NCBI GenBank assembly: GCA_019136935.1
Contig: JAGVTI010000273.1
Location: 1-6,145 of the forward strand
Length of the DNA stretch: 6,145 nt
Source of the DNA: Deltaproteobacteria bacterium
Lineage (GTDB): Bacteria; Desulfobacterota; Syntrophia; Syntrophales; JAAYKM01
Direction of reading: 5' to 3'
The position numbers and the translations under genes are program-made. Numbering within the stretch: the first letter of the stretch is position 1; each line of letters starts with the position of its first letter. Under the pieces are notes generated by a model. The model worked only from the letters and a program-made list of their open reading frames with translations. It searched no databases and was not told the origin of the DNA. Shown in pieces: positions 1 to 5,594 of this stretch.

Positions 1-1136
1 ACAACCGCGTGTCGACGGACAATGCCTATGTCATGGCCGACAGCGCCATGATCAGCAGCCGGATTCCGGGTACGATCCAGGACATTCTTGTCGATAACGA
101 CACTCAGGTAACACCGGGACAGACTTTACTGTCTTTGGATCCGAAAGACTACCAGCTGGCCGTCGATGAAGCCCAGGCCATGCTCACACGGACGGAAGCG
201 GAGATGAGGGCAACGGAAGCCTCCATCTTCCAGAGCGACATCCAGACGGCGGCCCAAGAGGATTCCGCCCGGAGCGTCATTGCCGAAACCCAGGACCGGG
301 TCCGGGAAGGCGAACATAAACTGGAGGCTTTAAAACAACAGCGGATCGCGGCGTTGGCCGACCTGACCATCGCCCGCCGGGATTTCGAACGCTACGACCG
401 CCTTTATAAACAACAGGCCATCGCCCAGCAACAGTGGGATCGTGCCAAAACCACCCTGGATAAAACCGCGGCGCAACTGGATGCCATCGATGCGGAAACC
501 GAGGCTGTCCGCTCGTCCGTGGAGGGCGCCCGCCAGGCGGTGAAGCAGAGTCAGTCCCAACTGAACGTTGCCAGGGGCGGCCGGTACAGCGTAACGGTCC
601 TCCGGCAACAGTTTTCCGCGCTCCGGGCAAAACGGGACGAGGTTTTCGCAAATCTCCAGGCGGCAAGGCTTCGCCTGTCCTACTGCACGATTGCGGCGCC
701 GATCGGCGGCTACGTGGCCCAGAAACGCATCCAGAAAGGGGATCGCATCCAGCCGGGACAGGTCCTGATGGCCATCGTCCCCTTGGAAGGCGTCTATATC
801 GAAGGGAATTTCAAGGAAACCCAGTTGACCAACGTCCGGATCGGCCAGCCGGTCACCATCAAGGCCGATATTTATCCGGGATACACCTTCCACGGCAAGG
901 TCGCCGGCATCCGGGCAGGAACCGGTGCCGCCTTTTCCCTTCTCCCTCCGGAAAATGCCACAGGCAACTGGATCAAGGTCGTCCAGCGTGTCCCGGTTAA
1001 AATTCGTCTGGATAAAATTCCTCCCCCCGATCATCCCCTCCGGGTCGGATTGTCGCTTGTCGCCACGATTAACACGAAGGATCGCCGGGGCCCCGTGCTA
1101 ATGAAAAATACCGAATCGCAAAAAACGGGGCCCTGA
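1..1136 (+). CDS. emrA: EmrA-like membrane fusion protein (HlyD family), 5' end outside window
   Basis: Periplasmic adaptor of a tripartite multidrug efflux pump, linking an inner-membrane MFS antiporter to an outer-membrane channel. The reading frame is open to the left edge. Counting the GTG at 9 as residue 1, the visible protein starts directly in the TDNAYV motif (3-8), which in EmrA proteins follows an N-terminal membrane helix. GTG 9 is therefore probably internal, and some 40-50 residues, including that helix, should lie upstream. Order of domains: first half of the lipoyl-like domain (about 14-48, ending in LSLDP), a long Ala/Gln/Glu-rich coiled-coil hairpin (about 50-222), second lipoyl half (about 226-256, IAAPIGGYV), then the beta-barrel with NFKETQL (267-273), GQPVTI (279-284), AFSLLPPENATGNWIKVVQR (308-327) and LRVGLS (344-349). 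The last three blocks are typical of EmrA. The gene ends 31 nt before emrB. Family assignment is firm; the transported compounds cannot be read from the sequence. Confidence 0.93.
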   Translation, partial: NRVSTDNAYVMADSAMISSRIPGTIQDILVDNDTQVTPGQTLLSLDPKDYQLAVDEAQAMLTRTEAEMRATEASIFQSDIQTAAQEDSARSVIAETQDRVREGEHKLEALKQQRIAALADLTIARRDFERYDRLYKQQAIAQQQWDRAKTTLDKTAAQLDAIDAETEAVRSSVEGARQAVKQSQSQLNVARGGRYSVTVLRQQFSALRAKRDEVFANLQAARLRLSYCTIAAPIGGYVAQKRIQKGDRIQPGQVLMAIVPLEGVYIEGNFKETQLTNVRIGQPVTIKADIYPGYTFHGKVAGIRAGTGAAFSLLPPENATGNWIKVVQRVPVKIRLDKIPPPDHPLRVGLSLVATINTKDRRGPVLMKNTESQKTGP

Positions 1137-1167
1137 TCATGGGCTGCCACCCCGCCGCGCTGAATCC

Positions 1168-2727
1168 ATGACTGCCGCGTCTTCACTTCCCCACGTCAAT
1201 AAGTGGCTCATCGCCGCGATCATCATGCTGCCAACCTTTCTCCAGGTGATGGACATCAGCGTCGTCAATGTTTCCCTGCCTCATATCCAGGGCAGTCTGA
1301 ATGCCGGCGTGGACGAAGTGACCTGGGTCATTACATCTTATCTCGTCACCAACGCCGTCATCATTCCCATTGCCCCGTGGCTGGCCCGTGTCTTCGGGCG
1401 GAAACGCTATCTGCTGGCGTCGGTTGCCCTGTTTACGGTCAGTTCGCTGGCCTGCGGAGCGTCCACATCGCTTTCCATGCTGATTTTCTTCCGCATCTTC
1501 CAGGGCCTGGCCGGAGGAGGCCTCGCCCCCCTGGGTCAGGCAATTTTACTGGAAACCTTTCCTCAGAAGGAACATGGAATGGCCAATGCCGTTTTCGGCA
1601 TGGGCGTGACCGTCGCTCCGGTGCTGGGACCCGTTTTCGGCGGCTGGATCACCGATCAATGGAACTGGCCCTGGGTGTTTTATATCAATCTCCCGGCAGG
1701 GCTTTTGGCGTTCTTCCTGATCAAGGGCTTCATCCATGATCCAACCTACCAGCGGGACACCCGCATCCACATCGATACCTGGGGAATCCTTTTCCTCAGC
1801 GTCGGCCTGGGGTGCCTCCAGGTAGTACTCGACCAGGGGGAACGGGAAGACTGGTTCGCATCCCGGTTCATCATCACCCTGGCCGTCGTCGCCGCCCTCA
1901 GCCTGGCGATCTTCTTCCTGGTCGAACGCAGAACACCCCATCCCGTGGTCGATCTGAAACCCTTTCGGAATCTCAATTTTTCCGTGGCCAATGTCATTAA
2001 TTTTCTCGGCTATTTCACACTACTCGGAAGTATTGTTCTCCTACCCCTGTACCTCCAGAAACTCATGGGCTATACCGCCCTCTGGGCGGGACTCGTTCTC
2101 GGTCCCGGAGGAATCACCAGTCTCGTCATCATGCCCATTGCCGGCATCCTGATGATCCGGGGCATCAACCCCAAGTGGCTTCTGGGAATCGGCCTGTCCA
2201 TACAGGCCGTATCTCTGTGGATGATGGCCGCCTTCAACCTGGAAGCCGGATTCATGTACATTGCATGGCCCCGGGTGGTGCTGGGGTTTGCACTGGGACT
2301 TTTCTTCGCCCCCGTGGCGACGGCGGCCTTCATGCATATCCCGAAAGAAGAAATCGGTAATGCATCGGGAATCTTCAACCTCTTGCGCAACCTGGGCGGA
2401 AGCTTCGGCATCGCCTTCTGCACGACCCTTCTCTCCCAGAGGAGTCAGTTCCATCAGACCTTTCTCTCAGAAAACATCACCCCGTCGAATCCGGCATTTC
2501 AAACCCACTACCAGGAAGTGTTTCAGTGGCTTCAGATTCACAAACCTGCCCTGGCCAATTTCGAAGGGGTCCTTGCTGTCATCTACCAGGAAGTGTTGAA
2601 GCAGGCCAGCATGCTGGCCTTCAACGACACGTTCTGGATCATGGGCTGGCTTACGGCCTGCCTGGTACCGACGGCCCTGTTGTTGAAGGGGCCGAAAGGC
2701 GATCACGAGACCGGCTCTTTGCATTGA
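1168..2727 (+). CDS. emrB: EmrB/QacA-type MFS multidrug efflux antiporter (DHA2, 14 helices)
   Basis: Inner-membrane drug:proton antiporter that passes substrates to the EmrA-type adaptor encoded just upstream. The 519 residues match the usual EmrB length. Visible DHA2 signatures: MDISVVNVSLP in helix 1 (28-38, the motif D1 region with Asp29), motif A APWLARVFGRKR (69-80), motif B with FRIFQGLAGGGLAP (108-121, Arg109), and the antiporter motif C GVTVAPVLGPVFGGW (146-160), followed by WNWPWVFYINLP (165-176). In the second half, GNASGIFNLLRNLGGSFGIA (397-416) is also EmrB-like. A hydrophilic segment (about 424-480) precedes the last helix, as in EmrB. The ATG at 1168 places the N-terminus just before helix 1 but has no clear Shine-Dalgarno sequence; translation may be coupled to upstream translation. 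The spacing of 31 nt from emrA indicates one operon. Substrate is unknown. Confidence 0.95.
   Translation: MTAASSLPHVNKWLIAAIIMLPTFLQVMDISVVNVSLPHIQGSLNAGVDEVTWVITSYLVTNAVIIPIAPWLARVFGRKRYLLASVALFTVSSLACGASTSLSMLIFFRIFQGLAGGGLAPLGQAILLETFPQKEHGMANAVFGMGVTVAPVLGPVFGGWITDQWNWPWVFYINLPAGLLAFFLIKGFIHDPTYQRDTRIHIDTWGILFLSVGLGCLQVVLDQGEREDWFASRFIITLAVVAALSLAIFFLVERRTPHPVVDLKPFRNLNFSVANVINFLGYFTLLGSIVLLPLYLQKLMGYTALWAGLVLGPGGITSLVIMPIAGILMIRGINPKWLLGIGLSIQAVSLWMMAAFNLEAGFMYIAWPRVVLGFALGLFFAPVATAAFMHIPKEEIGNASGIFNLLRNLGGSFGIAFCTTLLSQRSQFHQTFLSENITPSNPAFQTHYQEVFQWLQIHKPALANFEGVLAVIYQEVLKQASMLAFNDTFWIMGWLTACLVPTALLLKGPKGDHETGSLH
2508..2597 (+). repeat. 15-bp direct repeat inside emrB
   Basis: CTACCAGGAAGTGTT occurs exactly at 2508-2522 and again at 2583-2597. 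The two copies are 75 nt apart, so they are in the same frame and both encode YQEV (residues 448-451 and 473-476) in the hydrophilic segment before the last helix. The similarity does not extend beyond the repeat. It may be chance or a remnant of a small duplication. Confidence 0.6.
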
Positions 2728-2758
2728 TGCTCTGCAGGAGATACGGTACCGCGCAAAT

Positions 2759-2783
2759 GGATACAAACGATCCACTTGTATCC
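2759..2783. promoter_or_regulatory. Inverted repeat, candidate activator-binding site upstream of the Spy/CpxP-like gene
   Basis: GGATACAA (2759-2766), 9 nt spacer, then the exact inverse TTGTATCC (2776-2783). Further half-sites follow: TGGATAC at 2791-2797 and GTATCC at 2854-2859. No run of T follows the repeat, so it does not look like an intrinsic terminator for emrB. It lies about 136-160 nt upstream of the start point predicted from the sigma-54-type promoter at 2893-2908, a usual distance for enhancer-type sites of NtrC-family activators. The repeat is directly visible; the role is inferred. Confidence 0.45.
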
Positions 2784-2892
2784 GGTCAGATGGATACTTA
2801 GAAGGCGGGTTCCCTTCGTTTTCAATCCAATTTCCACTCCGTTTATCATAAATGTATCCTATTTACACGCACTTACAATGAATGTCTCCTTA

Positions 2893-2908
2893 TGGCATAG
2901 CCTTTGCT
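2893..2908 (+). promoter_or_regulatory. Putative sigma-54 (-24/-12) promoter
   Basis: TGGCAT, 5 nt, TTGCT. This matches the RpoN core TGGCAC-N5-TTGCW with one departure, T for C at 2898. The invariant GG (2894-2895) and GC (2906-2907) have exactly the required spacing. Transcription would start near 2919, giving a leader of about 29 nt that contains the ribosome binding site of the Spy/CpxP-like gene. Flanking positions outside the core (A at 2892, A at 2899) do not match the extended consensus. Confidence 0.6.
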
Positions 2909-2933
2909 TCGATAACGATAAAAAATCACTTTG

Positions 2934-2940
2934 AAAGGAG
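2934..2940 (+). promoter_or_regulatory. Ribosome binding site fixing the start at 2948
   Basis: AAAGGAG lies 7 nt before ATG 2948. It decides the start in favour of 2948 over the in-frame ATG at 2882, which would lie upstream of the predicted promoter and would put a non-signal-like stretch ahead of a good signal peptide. Confidence 0.8.
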
Positions 2941-2947
2941 ATGTGAT

Positions 2948-3442
2948 ATGAAACGACGAATCATCATTCTGGCAGGTCTTCTGCTTGTCGGTCTGATAGC
3001 AACCGCTGCTTTCGCCTACGGCGGTGGCCGGGGGCACGGTGGTTGGTTCAACCAAGGCGGGGGTTTCACGGCTTGCTTCTATGGCCTGAACCTGACGGCG
3101 GAGCAGACGGCCAAAATGGACGCCCTGAGGGACAACCACTGGAAAGAGGTACAGCCCCTGCGGGACAAGATGTTCGTGAAACGGAATGAACTGAGGAACC
3201 TCTGGCTGGAAGCCAATCCGGACCCGGCGAAGATCAACGCCGCCCAGAAGGAGATGCAGGTTTTACGGGACCAGATGCAGGACAAGATGACCGCTTTCAG
3301 GCTGTCCGCCCTGAATCTCCTGACGCCGGAGCAGAAAGCCGAAGTGCAGAGAAACTACCGGGAACGCGGCTTCGGATATGGGCGGGGTCCGGCCGGTTGT
3401 CCCGTTGGACCGGGATTTGGCGGCCAAGGCCCGGGCAGATAG
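2948..3442 (+). CDS. Spy/CpxP/ZraP-like periplasmic stress protein
   Basis: A secreted protein of 164 residues. A signal peptide covers residues 1-23: MKRR, a hydrophobic core, and a TAAFA cleavage site before Tyr24. A Gly/His-rich stretch follows (24-40, with His30). The helical core carries the two LTxxQ motifs of the Spy/CpxP superfamily, LTAEQ at 49-53 and LTPEQ at 125-129, separated by charged amphipathic helices rich in Met, Gln, Asp and Lys. A Gly/Pro/Arg-rich tail (141-164) ends the protein. Only two cysteines are present, Cys43 and Cys151, both in the low-complexity flanks. Family members are periplasmic chaperones or metal-responsive accessory proteins of envelope stress. The Gly-rich ends, the cysteines and the sigma-54-type promoter make a ZraP-like role attractive, but metal binding is not shown by any unambiguous motif. 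The gene is monocistronic by its own promoter and terminator. Confidence 0.85.
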   Translation: MKRRIIILAGLLLVGLIATAAFAYGGGRGHGGWFNQGGGFTACFYGLNLTAEQTAKMDALRDNHWKEVQPLRDKMFVKRNELRNLWLEANPDPAKINAAQKEMQVLRDQMQDKMTAFRLSALNLLTPEQKAEVQRNYRERGFGYGRGPAGCPVGPGFGGQGPGR

Positions 3443-3460
3443 TCATTTAACCCTCCTCTC

Positions 3461-3500
3461 AGGCAGTCCCGGATCTCACTGATCCGGGGCTGCCTTTTTC
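3461..3500 (+). terminator. Strong rho-independent terminator after the Spy/CpxP-like gene
   Basis: A 15-bp stem (3461-3475 with 3481-3495; one T-G wobble, otherwise perfect) closes a 5-nt loop TCACT. TTTTTC follows directly from the end of the stem, with more pyrimidine-rich sequence beyond. It lies 18 nt after the stop codon and separates the Spy/CpxP-like unit from the archease-rtcB unit. There is no matching A-run on the left, so it should act mainly on + strand transcripts. Confidence 0.93.
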
Positions 3501-3566
3501 TTCCTTTCGCTTTTCCCCTCCCCTGTGGTAAAAATGTACTCAATTCATTATCTGTTAATGGGCCCT

Positions 3567-3989
3567 ATGAAGGAAAAAACGTTTCGCCTTTTCGACCATA
3601 CGGCGGATCTGGGCGTCGAAATTTTCGGCGGCAGCCGGGAAGAGCTCTTCGTCCATGCCGCCCTGGCCGTTGTCGAGTTGACCACCGATCCGGAACGGAT
3701 CGATCCCGTGCTGGAAAGGCGTTTCTCCGTCGAAGGGCTGGATCTGAACGACCTGTTCGTCAATTACCTGAGGGAGGTCCTTTATCTGGTTAATGGCGAC
3801 GGCTTTCTGATACGCGAGGTAACGGTTGAAATGGAAGATTCCTGCCGCCTCCGGGCCAAGCTCCGGGGAGAGCCGTTCACCCCCGGAAAACACCGGATCA
3901 ACAAGGAAATCAAAGCGGTAACCTATCACCAGGTCTCGGTTGAAAAAACCGCGAAAGGATGGAAAGGAAGGGTGATCTTCGATGTCTGA
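3567..3989 (+). CDS. Archease, activator of the RNA ligase RtcB
   Basis: A small cytoplasmic protein that speeds RtcB guanylylation and allows multiple turnover (established for archaeal and human archease). The 140 residues from ATG 3567 match the usual archease length. Family landmarks: FDHTADLGVEIFG near the N-terminus (9-21, His11, Asp14), DLFVNYLREVLYLV (62-75), the EIKAVTYHQ block (114-122, Thr119, His121), and a C-terminal VIFDV whose Asp139 corresponds to the conserved C-terminal acidic residue of the family. In-frame starts at GTG 3525, ATG 3534 and ATG 3558 exist. None has a good Shine-Dalgarno sequence, and 3567 is chosen because family members begin just before the HTAD motif; this start is the least certain part. 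The stop overlaps the rtcB start by 8 nt, so the two are surely co-translated. Confidence 0.92.
   Translation: MKEKTFRLFDHTADLGVEIFGGSREELFVHAALAVVELTTDPERIDPVLERRFSVEGLDLNDLFVNYLREVLYLVNGDGFLIREVTVEMEDSCRLRAKLRGEPFTPGKHRINKEIKAVTYHQVSVEKTAKGWKGRVIFDV
3964..3972 (+). promoter_or_regulatory. rtcB ribosome binding site inside the archease gene
   Basis: AAGGAAGGG, embedded in the last codons of archease, ends 9 nt before ATG 3982. It supports that start for rtcB and the 8-nt overlap of the two genes. Confidence 0.7.
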
Positions 3990-5424
3990 ACTCAGAATGG
4001 AAAGGCTGGACGATTTCCGGTGGCAGATCCCCCGGCAGGGGAATATGCGGGTCCCCGGAATCATCTATGCCAGTGAACGCCTCATGCGGTCCATGGGTAA
4101 GGACGAGAGTCCGAAGCAGGTGGCCAATGTGGCCCATCTGCCGGGAATCGTCCAGTATTCCCTGGCCATGCCGGACATGCACTGGGGTTACGGCTTTCCC
4201 ATCGGCGGGGTGGCCGCCTTCGACATGCAGGAAGGCATCATTTCCCCGGGAGGTGTCGGCTACGACATCAACTGCGGATGCCGATTAATGACGACCCGCC
4301 TTACCCTTCAAGAAATCCGGCCGCGCCTGAAAGACCTGGTAACGGCCCTGTTTCAGAACGTCCCTTCCGGGGTCGGATCGACGGGTCCGATCAAGCTGAA
4401 AGGAAAAGAGGAAAAAAAGGTCCTCACCGACGGCGCCCGCTGGGCCGTCGAGAACGGGTACGGCACCACCGAAGACCTCGACCACACGGAAGAAGGAGGG
4501 ACCCTGGACGGCGCGGACCCGGACATGGTCAGCACCCGGGCCATGGAACGGGGGCGGGAGCAGCTGGGCACCCTCGGTTCGGGGAACCACTTCCTGGAAA
4601 TCGAGGTCGTAGAGGAGATCTTCGACCCGGCGGCGGCGGCCGGTTTCGGCCTGGAAAAGGGGCAGATCGCCGTCATGCTTCACAGCGGATCCCGCGGTCT
4701 CGGGCACCAGGTCTGCGACGATTACCTGGCCCGGATGGTCAAACATATCGGCGATCTGGGAGTTGAACTTCCGGACCGTCAACTCGCCTGCGCCTATCTC
4801 AACTCGTCCCGGGGAAAGGAGTACCTGGCCGCCATGGCCTGCGCCGCCAATTACGCCTGGGCGAACCGCCAGATGCTCATGCACTGGACGCGGGAAACCT
4901 TCGAAAAAACACTGGGAATGGGTTCGAATGCCGTCGGCATGCGCCTTCTCTACGACATCTGCCACAACATCGCCAAGATCGAAACCCTTCCCGTCGACGG
5001 AAAGGATCAAACCCTCTGCGTCCACCGCAAGGGAGCGACCCGGGCCCTGCCGGCGGGACATCCCCTGGTCCCCCTCGCTTACCGGCACGTCGGTCAGCCC
5101 GTTTTGATTCCCGGTGACATGGGAAGCGGTTCCTATGTCCTGGCAGGAACGGACAAGGCCCTGGAGGAAACCTTCGGGAGTTCCTGTCACGGCGCGGGGC
5201 GTGTCATGAGCCGCTCCCAGGCGACAAAGTCCAGCCGGGGCAGATCGATCACCAGGGACATGGCCGACAGGGGGGTCATCGTCATGGCAAGCGGACGGGG
5301 CACCCTTCAGGAAGAAATCCCCGAGGCCTATAAAAACCTGGACTGGGTGGTGGATGTTGTCCACCGGGCCGGCATCGCCAAGAAAGTGGCCCGGCTCCGG
5401 GCTCTGGGATGTATCAAGGGATAA
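3982..5424 (+). CDS. rtcB: RNA-splicing ligase RtcB (GTP- and Mn-dependent)
   Basis: Joins RNA 2',3'-cyclic phosphate or 3'-phosphate ends to 5'-hydroxyl ends through a histidine-GMP intermediate, in tRNA splicing or RNA repair. At 480 residues it matches the longer, archaeal-type RtcB (about 481 in Pyrococcus horikoshii) rather than the shorter E. coli enzyme. The active site is complete: PDMHWGYGFPIGG (64-76), GGVGYDINCGCR (90-101) with Asp95 and Cys98 as metal ligands, GSGNHF (199-204) with Asn202 and His203, LHSGSRGLGHQ (233-243) with His234, CHNIAKIE (327-334) with His328, VHRKGATRALPAGHP (347-361), the nucleotidyl acceptor His403 in SSCHGAGR (400-407), and Lys479 in the terminal KG. These positions are the same as, or one less than, those of the P. 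horikoshii enzyme. The gene overlaps archease, its cofactor; no RtcA or RtcR gene is in view. RNA targets in this host are unknown. Confidence 0.97.
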   Translation: MSELRMERLDDFRWQIPRQGNMRVPGIIYASERLMRSMGKDESPKQVANVAHLPGIVQYSLAMPDMHWGYGFPIGGVAAFDMQEGIISPGGVGYDINCGCRLMTTRLTLQEIRPRLKDLVTALFQNVPSGVGSTGPIKLKGKEEKKVLTDGARWAVENGYGTTEDLDHTEEGGTLDGADPDMVSTRAMERGREQLGTLGSGNHFLEIEVVEEIFDPAAAAGFGLEKGQIAVMLHSGSRGLGHQVCDDYLARMVKHIGDLGVELPDRQLACAYLNSSRGKEYLAAMACAANYAWANRQMLMHWTRETFEKTLGMGSNAVGMRLLYDICHNIAKIETLPVDGKDQTLCVHRKGATRALPAGHPLVPLAYRHVGQPVLIPGDMGSGSYVLAGTDKALEETFGSSCHGAGRVMSRSQATKSSRGRSITRDMADRGVIVMASGRGTLQEEIPEAYKNLDWVVDVVHRAGIAKKVARLRALGCIKG

Positions 5425-5490
5425 CCGTTGGATCGCAGCGGAAAACTGGAAACAGCCCATATTCCTTCCGCGGTCCTGTCCGGGGAACCA

Positions 5491-5516
5491 AGTTCGTGTG
5501 GTATTTTCCACGAATT
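5491..5516. repeat. Hairpin-forming inverted repeat downstream of rtcB
   Basis: AGTTCGTG (5491-5498) can pair with CACGAATT (5509-5516) across a 10-nt loop, giving 8 bp with one G-T wobble. No U-run follows within 15 nt, so it is not a convincing terminator. It sits in the 170-nt gap between rtcB and the next gene, where I find no ORF of interest. Confidence 0.35.
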
Positions 5517-5550
5517 GCTGATAGGTTTCCGTCTGAAAAAAACTTTTTTT

Positions 5551-5570
5551 GATCGGACCGATCGAATCGG
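5551..5570. promoter_or_regulatory. Overlapping ATCGG/CCGAT palindromes upstream of the thiamine diphosphate enzyme gene
   Basis: GATCGG-A-CCGATC (5551-5563) is a perfect 13-bp odd palindrome. Its right arm also forms a second palindrome, CCGAT-CGA-ATCGG (5558-5570). The block directly follows a symmetric A7-C-T7 run (5536-5550) and ends 24 nt before the next start codon. This could be an operator or a pair of mutually exclusive RNA hairpins. The pattern is visible; the function is inferred. Confidence 0.35.
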
Positions 5571-5594
5571 AAAGGACTGTAAACACCTATCACT

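Noticed and set aside
330..1034. 234-codon open frame on the - strand across emrA
   Set aside because: Antisense shadow of the EmrA-like gene; low-complexity translation and no plausible family.
2759..2783. Inverted repeat as terminator of the emrAB operon
   Set aside because: The 8-bp stem is not followed by a T-run, and copies of its half-site recur downstream, which suits an operator better.
2882..2947. Longer N-terminus for the Spy/CpxP-like protein from ATG 2882
   Set aside because: It would start upstream of the sigma-54-type element, has no ribosome binding site, and would bury the signal peptide that begins at 2948 behind an AAAGGAG site.
3525..3566. Extended archease start at GTG 3525 (or ATG 3534, 3558)
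   Set aside because: Adds up to 14 residues not expected in the family, without a convincing Shine-Dalgarno sequence; not fully excluded.
5536..5550. A7-C-T7 run as an intrinsic terminator of rtcB
   Set aside because: The only stem would be weak A-U pairs with almost no loop, and no GC-rich stem stands directly before the T-run.
4285..5586. 433-codon open frame on the - strand across rtcB
   Set aside because: It lies antisense to the fully conserved RtcB gene, its translation has no recognisable domain, and long antisense frames are common in GC-rich genes with strong third-position bias.
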